Positions 55,935-63,620 of a stretch of 64,000 bases of DNA are shown here, in pieces. The stretch is from Fictibacillus halophilus (lineage in GTDB: Bacteria > Bacillota > Bacilli > Bacillales > Fictibacillaceae). Made by a program: the position numbers and the translations under genes. The notes under the pieces are model-generated. The model ran no database searches and was not told the origin of the DNA. It worked only from the letters and a program-made list of their open reading frames with translations. The stretch lies in NCBI RefSeq assembly GCF_016401385.1, contig NZ_JAEACF010000001.1, positions 2,356,001 through 2,420,000 of the forward strand. The letters run 5' to 3'. Each line of letters begins with the position of its first letter. The stretch's first letter is position 1.

Positions 55935-55975
55935 TAAAAGAAAGCCACCCTGCACGTAACTTCATGAGGGCGGCT
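55935..55975 (-). terminator. Partial terminator between binding-protein and permease genes
   Basis: On the minus strand AGCCGCCCT pairs with AGGGTGGCT (one G-U pair) around 15 bases, followed by TTCTTTT. It stands just after the stop codon of the binding-protein gene, where leaky termination commonly sets a high ratio of binding protein to membrane parts. Confidence 0.75.
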
Positions 55976-55981
55976 CCACCA

Positions 55982-56767
55982 TTATTCAGGCTTCTTCGTG
56001 ATATCAGCACCGACGTATTCTTCACTAAGCTTCGCGAGCTCACCGTTATCCTTCATTTTCTTTAATGCTTCATTAACCGCTTTTAACAATTCTTTATCTT
56101 CTTTTTTAATGGCGATCGCTTGTTCACTCGTACCAAGCTGCTCTTGTTCAACAATCTTAAACCCTTTTTCAATCGCTTGTTTACCCGTGATGGCGTCAGT
56201 AATAACGGCATCGTGTTTTCCTTCACTCAACGCACGCAATGCTGTGGCATCACTGTCATAGTTTTTAATTTGATCCGTAAAATCTTGTGCAGATTTTTCA
56301 TAGGTAGAACCTTTTGAAACAGCAACTTCTTTTCCTTTTAAATCTTCTTTTGTTTTAATATCACTGTCTGGTCGTGTAAAGATTACAGGACCTGAGTAAT
56401 AATAGGGCTCGCTGAAATTCACTGCTTTCTTTCGGTCTTCAGTGATTGTATGGCTTGCCACTGCTGCGTCAAAACGATCTGCCTTAATAGCGGATACAGC
56501 ACCGTGGAATTTAAACTTTTCTGGAACAGGCTTTAAGCCAAGCTCTTTTGCAATCGCCTTACCAACTGCAACATCAAATCCTGTTAGTTCCCCACCCTTA
56601 TCAACTGAACTAAATGGTGGAAACTCTCCTGATACAATGAAGTTAAATTCTCCTTCGTTCTTTAATTCTGGACCCCCGTCACTTGATTCACTGCTGCCAC
56701 ATGCAGCTAGTACAAACATTGAAAAAACAACAGCTAAAATTCCAATCTTCTTTTTGAAATCTTTCAT
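55982..56767 (-). CDS. Amino acid ABC importer substrate-binding lipoprotein
   Basis: The 261-residue protein has a lipoprotein signal ending in LAAC (Cys about residue 23) and an SBP_bac_3 domain: SGEFPPFSSVDKGGELTGFD, SHTITEDRKKAVNFSEPYYYS and GTSEQAIAIKKEDKELL. The ligand is a polar amino acid, possibly glutamine, arginine or cystine. GGAGG lies 6 bases before ATG 56767; the frame upstream to 56887 lacks a ribosome site. CTACCC/GTAGGG, a short inverted repeat at 56804-56820, precedes it. Confidence 0.92.
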   Translation of the reverse strand: MKDFKKKIGILAVVFSMFVLAACGSSESSDGGPELKNEGEFNFIVSGEFPPFSSVDKGGELTGFDVAVGKAIAKELGLKPVPEKFKFHGAVSAIKADRFDAAVASHTITEDRKKAVNFSEPYYYSGPVIFTRPDSDIKTKEDLKGKEVAVSKGSTYEKSAQDFTDQIKNYDSDATALRALSEGKHDAVITDAITGKQAIEKGFKIVEQEQLGTSEQAIAIKKEDKELLKAVNEALKKMKDNGELAKLSEEYVGADITKKPE

Positions 56768-56943
56768 TCTTATCCTCCTTGAGTTTCCCTTTTTGTAGAT
56801 CCCCCCTACCAGACAAGGGTAGCATGAATTAGAAATGTTCTCAATTTTACGCCAATTCTTATCTGTCAAAAAGATCAGATTTTTCATGCATCTTTTATAT
56901 GGTTACCCTTTACAAAAAACTCGTAAACACTTATTTAGCAAGC

Positions 56944-56979
56944 AAAAAAGCGCATTTCAGATAAACTGAATTGCGCTTT
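56944..56979 (-). terminator. Terminator of the histidine kinase gene
   Basis: AAGCGCAATTCAG pairs with CTGAAATGCGCTT around TTTAT, followed by TTTTG on the minus strand. Confidence 0.92.
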
Positions 56980-56990
56980 TTATAATCTAT

Positions 56991-58814
56991 TTATGGTAAT
57001 AGCTTTGTAGGCAACAATATTGTGACCGTAGTCCCGATATCTAACATACTTTCAAATGTAATGTTTCCATGATGATTTTCAATGATTTTCAGTGATACCA
57101 TCAGTCCTAATCCTATGCCTTTTTCTTTATTGGAATAGAAGGGTTCGCCCAGTCTTGCAAGCCGCTCCTCTCCAATCCCCACTCCTTGGTCGGTCACTTT
57201 AATAAAGACATAGCCTTCATCATGTGCTCCTGTTTCTACAAAGATAGTGCCTCCATTGTTCATGGATTCAATAGCATTCTTGATTACGTTTATGATTACT
57301 TGTTTAATTTGATTTCCTTCACAAAGTATCTGAGGCACGTTCATTAAATGCGTCTCGAATTGAACGTTATTAAGGTTCGCTTCTGAATCTAACAACGTGA
57401 TGGTCTGTTTAATAAAATCATTCACGTTTCTCTGTTGAAAGAAAGTTTCTTGATGCGGCTTGGCCAATACTAAAAATTCAGTAATGATTGATTCGATCCG
57501 GTCCATCTCTGATAAGATGATCTCACTATGAAGATCTTCCATATCTGCTTTCATAAGTTGGACAAATCCTTTAATACTAGTGAGTGGATTACGAATCTCG
57601 TGAGCAATACCTGCTGCAAGCTCACCAACGACTGTGAGTTTATCAGATTTTCTGAGCAATTCTTCTTTTTCTTTTAAATCTGTAATATCTTCTGAGATTC
57701 CTGCGATTCGATAGATCTCTTCCTCGTCATTAGTGATTGGAAATGCTCTTGTTCGGATCCAGCGGACTCTGTTATTTTTCCCATGTATCCGATATTCAAT
57801 CTGTGATTCACCTTTTGCGATTAATTTGATGAACGCTGAGACTGCTTCTTGATCCTCCGAGTGAACGTCTGTAAAAACAGACTCAATGAGTTCTCTCTCT
57901 TCAGCATCCCAAATTTGCTTAAAAGCCTTTGATATGTAAAGAAGCTGATGCGTTTTATAATCTTGCATCCAAAAGATGTCTTTTGCATTTTCAGCAAATT
58001 GACGGAACCTTTCCTCACTCTCTCGAAGTCCTAGTTCCATTCTCTTGCTTTGAGTGATATCTCTTGAAACGCCGACTATTCCTTCTACTTGACCTTGATC
58101 ATTTTTTATAGGAGACAAGATAGCTTGGTAATAGAGACGTTCACCACCACGCACATTACTCCATTCATAAAACTGAGATTTACCCTGCAAAACAAGACGA
58201 CATGCTTTTTCTTGACCTTCAGCAATCTCCGCGCCAAAAACTTCGCGAACGGTCTTCCCTAAAAAGTAGGATGGCTTCACACCATGTTTCTCCATCCATC
58301 GTCCATAGATGCCTGTATGTACAAAATTAGTGTCTAACGTAAAGACGGTGTCTTCCATTGAATTTACTAGCGAGTAAAAGCGTTGCTGACTGCGATTCAA
58401 CTTTTTTTCCGTACGTTTTAACTGCTGATTATCCGTTAGAGTGACAATGGATAGATCGCTCAAATTATTCTTAAGAGGAACGATTGAAACAGACAAAGAA
58501 GACGAAAAGCCTGTGTTGTTACAAATTAAATCTATTTCGACCTGATATTCTCGTGTTTTGTTTTTTACATGTTGAAGGTAAGCTTCTTTAAGTGACCACT
58601 TGTCACTGTTTGAATCTGTAATAAAGAACGGAAGCTCATATAGAAATGCGCCTTCAACTTCAGAATCCGTCAATCTTAACATGCCACACGCTTTTGTATT
58701 GGCATAAAGAATCGTGCCACATGGTTCTAAAACGATGATCCCGCTATTAACCGCTTCATAGAACGTGTGCATCATTTGTTTTTTATTTTGTAATTCAAAC
58801 GAAGTCTCTCGCAT
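56991..58814 (-). CDS. Soluble PAS-sensor histidine kinase
   Basis: The 607-residue protein has no membrane segment. Three PAS domains cover about residues 15-130, 140-255 and 265-380 (NSGIIVLEPCG, NSMEDTVFTLDTN, AENAKDIFWMQDYKT). The HisKA domain has the phosphorylated His in AAGIAHEIRNPLTSIKG, and the ATPase domain has VIKNAIESM (N box), VTDQGVGIGEE (G1) and GIGLGLMVS (G2). The layout is that of sporulation-type kinases (KinA/KinE) that feed Spo0F; no response regulator lies next to it. AAGGATG precedes the ATG. Confidence 0.9.
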   Translation of the reverse strand: MRETSFELQNKKQMMHTFYEAVNSGIIVLEPCGTILYANTKACGMLRLTDSEVEGAFLYELPFFITDSNSDKWSLKEAYLQHVKNKTREYQVEIDLICNNTGFSSSLSVSIVPLKNNLSDLSIVTLTDNQQLKRTEKKLNRSQQRFYSLVNSMEDTVFTLDTNFVHTGIYGRWMEKHGVKPSYFLGKTVREVFGAEIAEGQEKACRLVLQGKSQFYEWSNVRGGERLYYQAILSPIKNDQGQVEGIVGVSRDITQSKRMELGLRESEERFRQFAENAKDIFWMQDYKTHQLLYISKAFKQIWDAEERELIESVFTDVHSEDQEAVSAFIKLIAKGESQIEYRIHGKNNRVRWIRTRAFPITNDEEEIYRIAGISEDITDLKEKEELLRKSDKLTVVGELAAGIAHEIRNPLTSIKGFVQLMKADMEDLHSEIILSEMDRIESIITEFLVLAKPHQETFFQQRNVNDFIKQTITLLDSEANLNNVQFETHLMNVPQILCEGNQIKQVIINVIKNAIESMNNGGTIFVETGAHDEGYVFIKVTDQGVGIGEERLARLGEPFYSNKEKGIGLGLMVSLKIIENHHGNITFESMLDIGTTVTILLPTKLLP

Positions 58815-59041
58815 GTTCTACATCCTTGTTGAATTATTTTTAAAGTATTTACAAGAAATGCCTTTTCTCTATTTTTCTATTAAATACAAAAAAACACAAG
58901 TGTTATTTTCCTCTTTTTGGATTCGCATTAATGTTTATCCTTAAACACTCAGGATGGTATCGTACATGTTGATACTTCCAATGAAAAACAACTCTTGTAG
59001 AACATTGGTGAAATTCTTTTTTATTTACAGTTAGTAATATA

Positions 59042-59072
59042 GAAAAACACACTGACTATTTATCAGTGTGCT
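59042..59072 (-). terminator. Terminator of the NAD(P)H:FMN oxidoreductase gene
   Basis: CACACTGA pairs with TCAGTGTG, followed by TTTTTC on the minus strand; the stem includes the stop codon. Confidence 0.85.
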
Positions 59073-59607
59073 TCAATAAAGCTGTATTAAACGATAGAGC
59101 ATCTCCTAGGCTTTTAGAGTCGGATAATATCTCATGAGGTGCATTTGCTTCACCTATTAAATAGCCAACAAATTCAGTACCCAAAAAGTCGAATATATAT
59201 TGAAATTGCTGAATTAATGGTAGTCCCTTTATTCGAGGATAGTCTCCGCCCACTGTAATAACATAAGCTTTTTTTTCGCTCATTGCTTTCTTAAAGTTTA
59301 ATGTTTCATCTCTTAAGCTCTGTGAGAAACGATCTACAAAGTTTTTCATAACACCACTCATTCCATACCAGTAAACAGGTGTAGCAAAAATGAGTACGTC
59401 ATGCTGTAAGATCTGTCTGATCAATACTTCATAATCGTCGTCTACCTTAACAAATCCTCCTTCATCGTGGCGTTGATCATCTATAGGATTTATTTTGTAG
59501 TTTTTGAGGTAAAAAGAAGTAAACGGAATCCCGTCTAATGCCTTTTGAGTCAGAGCATCCGTATTTCCGTTTTCTCTAGAGCTTCCGTTGATTACTGCGA
59601 TTTTCAT
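59056..59607 (-). CDS. Flavodoxin-like NAD(P)H-dependent FMN oxidoreductase
   Basis: The 183-residue protein is of the NADPH-dependent FMN reductase/WrbA-like class: INGSSRENGNTD (FMN phosphate loop, residues 6-17) and TPVYWYGMSGVMKNFVDRF (flavin-ring loop). It resembles B. subtilis YwqN-type reductases that act on quinones, azo or nitro compounds. ATG 59607 has AAAGGTG upstream; GTG 59616 is less well placed. Monocistronic. Confidence 0.88.
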   Translation of the reverse strand: MKIAVINGSSRENGNTDALTQKALDGIPFTSFYLKNYKINPIDDQRHDEGGFVKVDDDYEVLIRQILQHDVLIFATPVYWYGMSGVMKNFVDRFSQSLRDETLNFKKAMSEKKAYVITVGGDYPRIKGLPLIQQFQYIFDFLGTEFVGYLIGEANAPHEILSDSKSLGDALSFNTALLKHTDK

Positions 59608-59726
59608 TCTTATCACCTTTCTGTTAAATGTCTTCTTTTTACTAGAATTTCTCTTGATTTTATAGTAATCTCATAAAAATTAAAAACAGAGAATAGAGTA
59701 AAAGATAACAAGTTAGGAGGTCTATA

Positions 59727-60077
59727 ATGATTGTATACACCATTATCTGCTTGGTTGCTTTCTATCTTCTAACAATATATGATTCTAAGAAGATGAAACA
59801 AGTAATCTGGCCTTTATATGGAATAATAGGTATCGTCTGCTTCATCTCCTTGTTCTCCTTAACACCTGATACCGTGACTTATGTATATTGGGTTAGATTG
59901 TTCTTTCTCGTCTTAACCATACCTGTGTTCATTCTTGTTGTTCGTAAAGTATGGCAGCTTAGTTCAGATACGACAAGATGGATTCAGTACATAGTCACAA
60001 ATCCTATTTCCATTCTATTTAACTTCACGCTCTGGTTATGCTGGAACATGTTTCCAATCTTTATGTATGTTCTATAA
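59727..60077 (+). CDS. Small four-span membrane protein of unknown function
   Basis: AGGAGG stands 8 bases before the ATG. The 116-residue protein has four hydrophobic segments (about 2-17, 27-45, 54-74, 92-114), a Lys/Tyr-containing first loop (YDSKKMKQ) and a Trp-rich end (LWLCWNMFPIF). No family recognised. A perfect 18-bp terminator stem follows. Confidence 0.75.
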   Translation: MIVYTIICLVAFYLLTIYDSKKMKQVIWPLYGIIGIVCFISLFSLTPDTVTYVYWVRLFFLVLTIPVFILVVRKVWQLSSDTTRWIQYIVTNPISILFNFTLWLCWNMFPIFMYVL

Positions 60078-60113
60078 ATTTATAGAAATTTATAGAACTC
60101 TATATAGGATTAC

Positions 60114-60154
60114 AAAATCAACCGTCTTCAGGTAAGCTGAAGACGGTTGATTTT
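60114..60154. terminator. Bidirectional terminator with perfect 18-bp stem
   Basis: AAAATCAACCGTCTTCAG pairs completely with CTGAAGACGGTTGATTTT around GTAAG. The two flanking genes converge here. Confidence 0.9.
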
Positions 60155-60190
60155 GGCTAGAGATGTCCTCTTCAGAAGGACAAAGAAGCA

Positions 60191-60463
60191 CTATTTGTCT
60201 TTGTCTGGGGTCTGACCCGGGGTCAGACCCCCTTGCATAAGCGAAAGCACTTCCTTAACAATCGTGTTTATCTTTTGGTTGATAAATTCATCTCCGAAGC
60301 TTTCTTTTGCTTGCCTGATTGCCGTTATGACTTCTTCATCATATTGAATCAACTCTTCATCATCTTCTGCTTCGTTGTACAAATCGATCATGCTGTCTAA
60401 ACCCTCTTGCATCCGGTCTATCGCTTCACTATATTTCTCTCGATCTTCCTTATTATATTTCAA
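60191..60463 (-). CDS. Small acidic helical protein whose 3' end runs through a palindrome
   Basis: TTG 60463 is 6 bases after AGGTG; GTG 60472 overlaps that site. The 90-residue protein is acidic and helical (YNEAEDDEELIQYDEEV, NTIVKEVLSLMQ). Its last 13 residues (GGLTPGQTPDKDK) are encoded largely by the GC-rich palindrome at 60207-60231, which suggests the original end was altered by insertion of that element. No family recognised. Confidence 0.65.
   Translation of the reverse strand: MKYNKEDREKYSEAIDRMQEGLDSMIDLYNEAEDDEELIQYDEEVITAIRQAKESFGDEFINQKINTIVKEVLSLMQGGLTPGQTPDKDK
60207..60231. repeat. GC-rich palindromic element (GGGGTCTGACCC type)
   Basis: GGGGTCTGACCC and GGGTCAGACCCC form a 12-bp inverted repeat with a single-base centre. 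This kind of GGTCTGACC palindrome is dispersed in several Bacillus genomes, to my knowledge. It is far richer in GC than its surroundings. Confidence 0.75.
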
Positions 60464-60634
60464 CTTCATCACCTAGTCTTAGCTTTTCCATCTATGAGTG
60501 CTATCAAACTCCATAATCATTTACTATCGTGACTTTCTTCCCTATTTTTTCGTATGAAAGTATACTATAATAATTTGGTTATTATTATCTTGAAATATAT
60601 TATTTTACATATTAGTCGGAAGGAGGGGGAACAA

Positions 60635-61066
60635 TTGATCCGCCGTTGGTTTACGAAAAAAAATAAATCATTGCAGCCTGCATTCGAAACAACGTCTTCC
60701 AATTCATCGTTGAGTCTATGCACGAATGCCACGGATGAACCAGATCCTGTAAAAGAAATATCGCATTTTAAAATGCGGCTAAAAGAGTATGGAATAGAGT
60801 TTAGTCACTTAGTCTCCAGCACTCCTAAGGATATTGAAAACAGACAGGAAGCCATAAAAGTTGCTGAAGAAATCTCAAAAGATCCTGAGATGCGGAATTA
60901 CTTTCTAACGTGGAAACGGTTGCCCCTTCTTCATAACGAAAGTACACAGCATCAAAAGCACACCATGAAAAAACAGCGAGAATACATAACCGCTCTTACC
61001 CTTATCTTTATTGAAAATTATCAAGTGTTGCTGCAATATGTTCCTGGCACGGGAGGAAAACACTAA
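60635..61066 (+). CDS. SigI-like protein with only the sigma-I C-terminal domain (no region 2)
   Basis: TTG 60635 is 4-6 bases after AAGGAGGGGG; upstream in-frame sequence to 60554 is hydrophobic and lacks a site. The 143-residue protein has a polar N-terminus (about 1-45) and then FKMRLKEYGIEFSHLVSSTP, ENRQEAIKVAEEISKDPEMR and REYITALTLIFIENY. These align with the C-terminal domain of B. subtilis SigI (QKQLKDYGLSFKELLENSP, QNAIKVA, RKYIIAMCIIITGDY). The sigma region 2 domain (about 120 residues), which binds core polymerase and the -10 box, is missing. It overlaps rsgI by one base. Confidence 0.85.
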   Translation: MIRRWFTKKNKSLQPAFETTSSNSSLSLCTNATDEPDPVKEISHFKMRLKEYGIEFSHLVSSTPKDIENRQEAIKVAEEISKDPEMRNYFLTWKRLPLLHNESTQHQKHTMKKQREYITALTLIFIENYQVLLQYVPGTGGKH

Positions 61067-62712
61067 TGAACAAAGCGATTATTGTAGAAGTTAACAAACG
61101 TCACGTCATCGTTCTTGCTGAGGGCGGAGAATTTAAAAAAATTAAAAATACCAATGCAGCTTATATGGTCGGTCAAGAAATCCGTCTTCCACTAAGACAA
61201 GAGAAGAAAAAATCTACTTTCTCTATCTTCATAAACTGGAAAACCGGTACTGCTGTAGCTCTGGCCATCTTTCTCTTGTTCTTCCAAGTACTTGCACCGA
61301 TATCAGGACCTGGGGCATATGCATATGTGGGCATAAACATGGATCCTAGTCTAGAATTAAAAATTGATGAAGATATGAAAGTTCTGGATATCTATGCTTA
61401 TAATCAGCAAGGACATATGGTTCTTGATCGATTAGACGATTGGGAAAATGAAAAGATTGATATTGTAACTGATCTTATTTTTGAGACGTGTGAAGACCTA
61501 GGTTATTTAAAGGCGAAGGAAGAAGTATTAATTACCACAACCTTATCAGAAGAAATACCTGCTGATAAAGAAAAAGAAATCAAACAACAAGTAAATAAAG
61601 TAATGACAGAGAAAGCTAAAAAGAAATCAATAGAGATGACCACGATCGTGATGAGTTCCAAAGAACGCGAGCAATCGAAGAAGATGAAAATGTCACCTGG
61701 TCATTATGCGATTTATAAAGCAGCTAAGAAGTCTGGTATGAAAATCACAAAGAATGAGATTTCAAGTCTTACTATTGAAGAAATCTCTGAAAAAGTGGGT
61801 CCAATTAAAGAGCTTTTAAAAGAGGATATTGAAACAGTGGATGCCTCTGAAAACAACAAAAAAGACCTTGTATACGAGCCACCTCTTCCTATCTTAGATT
61901 TAAAAGATTCGAGTAACGAGGTGAAAATTGAGCCGGAAGTAATTCCTGTCCAAGAAAAAATACAAGAACCTGAGAAAAAGAAAACGTTTGAATTACCTGT
62001 CAGTCATGCTGAAATTCCAGCAACTCCAAAAAAGGAAGAGAAGCCAGCTGAAAGACCAGTTAAGAGCGAGCAAGAAAAACATGTGAATAACCCTGCTACT
62101 TCTGGTGGAGAGCAGGACAAGAATACACACAAAGCACCTACTAAGAGTACACCTGTGGTCACTGCACCAAAGGAAGAGAAACACAAACAGGAACTACCTA
62201 AAGAGGATAAGCCTAAATCAGAAGTACCAAAAGAAAACATCCCTAAAGAAGCACCGAAGGAAGAGACTCCTAAGGTAGAAACGCCTAAAGAAAAACCTAA
62301 AGAGGAAACTCCTAAAGAAGAGACTCCTAAAGAAGAGACTCCTAAAGAGGAAACTCCTAAAGAAGAGGCTCCTAAAGAAGAGACTCCTAAAGAGGAGACT
62401 CCTAAAGAGGAGACTCCTAAAGAAGAGACTCCTAAAGAACATTGGATTTATATTGAAATTATTATTGATGGGATCATAATAGAAGTCCGCATTAAAGTAA
62501 CATCAGATGTTACTGATGCTGAATTAAAACAACAAGCATTAGCCACTTATCATCAAAATGCTTCACAAGAACATTCATGCCTTACACCAACTTCAGCATT
62601 CACTCAAGAAGTTGAGCAATCTGCTACTTCTGAAGAGCTACAACAAACTAAAGAGAATGAAGTTGGTTCTGACCCAGCCATTGAGGAACCACTTTTAGAA
62701 CAAGCTTCATAA
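61066..62712 (+). CDS. rsgI: RsgI-type anti-sigma-I factor with long disordered extracellular region
   Basis: The 548-residue protein has a cytoplasmic RsgI_N domain (residues 1-57), one membrane segment (about 66-87), a juxtamembrane autoproteolysis domain starting at AYVGINMDPSLELKID, helical parts to about 260, then a Pro/Glu/Lys/Thr-rich tail with nine perfect or near-perfect PKEET units (62296-62430) and a C-terminal segment HWIYIEIIIDGIIIEVRI. RsgI of B. subtilis senses wall defects through its disordered tail and holds SigI. The cleavage site usually reads N-P; here it is D-P. GGGAGG precedes the ATG. Confidence 0.92.
   Translation: MNKAIIVEVNKRHVIVLAEGGEFKKIKNTNAAYMVGQEIRLPLRQEKKKSTFSIFINWKTGTAVALAIFLLFFQVLAPISGPGAYAYVGINMDPSLELKIDEDMKVLDIYAYNQQGHMVLDRLDDWENEKIDIVTDLIFETCEDLGYLKAKEEVLITTTLSEEIPADKEKEIKQQVNKVMTEKAKKKSIEMTTIVMSSKEREQSKKMKMSPGHYAIYKAAKKSGMKITKNEISSLTIEEISEKVGPIKELLKEDIETVDASENNKKDLVYEPPLPILDLKDSSNEVKIEPEVIPVQEKIQEPEKKKTFELPVSHAEIPATPKKEEKPAERPVKSEQEKHVNNPATSGGEQDKNTHKAPTKSTPVVTAPKEEKHKQELPKEDKPKSEVPKENIPKEAPKEETPKVETPKEKPKEETPKEETPKEETPKEETPKEEAPKEETPKEETPKEETPKEETPKEHWIYIEIIIDGIIIEVRIKVTSDVTDAELKQQALATYHQNASQEHSCLTPTSAFTQEVEQSATSEELQQTKENEVGSDPAIEEPLLEQAS
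62296..62430 (+). repeat. Nine tandem 15-bp units encoding PKEET
   Basis: CCTAAAGA(A/G)GA(G/A)(A/G)CT is repeated nine times without interruption inside rsgI; one unit encodes PKEEA. Imperfect units extend upstream to about 62240. Repeat number is likely to vary between strains. Confidence 0.95.
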
Positions 62713-62720
62713 TGAAGTGA

Positions 62721-62753
62721 CCCCAGGACTAAGACTAGTCTTGGGGTTTTTGT
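62721..62753 (+). terminator. Terminator of the sigI-like/rsgI operon
   Basis: CCCCAGGACTA pairs with TAGTCTTGGGG (one G-U pair) around AGAC, followed by TTTTTG. Confidence 0.9.
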
Positions 62754-62815
62754 TTATATTCCGTATAGACACCTAACGTTTATGGCTATAGTGATAATAG
62801 GAGGAGAGTGTTTGT

Positions 62816-63583
62816 ATGCGGTCTATTTACTATGCTTATCTAAGAATGCCGATGCTGGTTCGCCTTGCCATTATTCTTTTTAGCATTCTAGTTTCAAGCG
62901 CTGTTTTAGCTCACCTCTTAGAGAAAGAAACATTCCCAACTATATTTGAAGGATTCTATTGGGCAGTGATTACGGCAGGCACAGTTGGATATGGCGACTT
63001 CACTCCGGAATCAACTCAAGTAAGGATACTTGCTATTTTCCTTGTATTCATCGGCGCGTCCTTTTTTGCCTTTTTAACGGTCCACTTGGCAAGTTCTGTT
63101 GTTAAAAGAGAAAATCGTTTTTTCGAGGGGAAAAGTATGTATAAAAACAAAGATCACTTTATTATAGTCGGATGGAATGAAAGAGCTAGACATACCATAC
63201 AAGCTCTCAAAGATAAACTCAAATCGAATCATATCGTTCTAATCGATGAGTCTTTAAAAGAAAACCCATTATATGTAGAAGGCATCCATTTTATTCATGC
63301 AAAGCCTAGTGAAGATCAAACGTGGAAGATGGCTCATGTTCAACAGGCACATACCATCCTTATTACGGCTGATGCAAACTTAAAGGAGTATGAAGCTGAT
63401 ATAAACACCATTCTCTCCATTCTAACAGCTAGAGGCTTAAATTCCACAGTATCTATTCATGCAGAAGTATTAACAACAGAGCAAACTACAAACGCCAAAC
63501 GCGCTGGTGCAGATCATATTATACACACGTCTAATCTTGCTTCAAAAGCGATGGTATCTAACCTTGTGAAAGAGATCTTATAA
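62816..63583 (+). CDS. Two-TM potassium channel with RCK_N (TrkA-N) domain
   Basis: The 255-residue protein has two membrane segments (about 14-34 and 73-93) flanking the pore helix and selectivity filter TAGTVGYGDF (residues 54-63). An RCK_N domain follows (HFIIVGWNERARHTIQALKD, LIDESL). Without RCK_C, it resembles B. subtilis YugO (KchA-like) but is shorter. It conducts potassium across the plasma membrane and may be gated by nucleotides. AGGAGGAG lies before the ATG; yugN is next to it, as in B. subtilis. Confidence 0.92.
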   Translation: MRSIYYAYLRMPMLVRLAIILFSILVSSAVLAHLLEKETFPTIFEGFYWAVITAGTVGYGDFTPESTQVRILAIFLVFIGASFFAFLTVHLASSVVKRENRFFEGKSMYKNKDHFIIVGWNERARHTIQALKDKLKSNHIVLIDESLKENPLYVEGIHFIHAKPSEDQTWKMAHVQQAHTILITADANLKEYEADINTILSILTARGLNSTVSIHAEVLTTEQTTNAKRAGADHIIHTSNLASKAMVSNLVKEIL

Positions 63584-63584
63584 G

Positions 63585-63620
63585 AAAAACAGATAGCCAC
63601 TAGGTCTATCTGTTTTTTAA
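63585..63620. terminator. Bidirectional terminator between the channel gene and yugN
   Basis: AAAAACAGATAG pairs with CTATCTGTTTTT around a 9-base loop. Confidence 0.9.

Noticed and set aside
60554..60634. Longer start of the SigI-like gene adding a hydrophobic N-terminus
   Set aside because: No ribosome site precedes ATG 60554 and the -10-like TATAAT lies at about 60567, inside that extension, while TTG 60635 has a very strong site.
62218..62442. Minus-strand open frame of repeated FRSL units
   Set aside because: It is the antisense reading of the PKEET array in rsgI, without a ribosome site.
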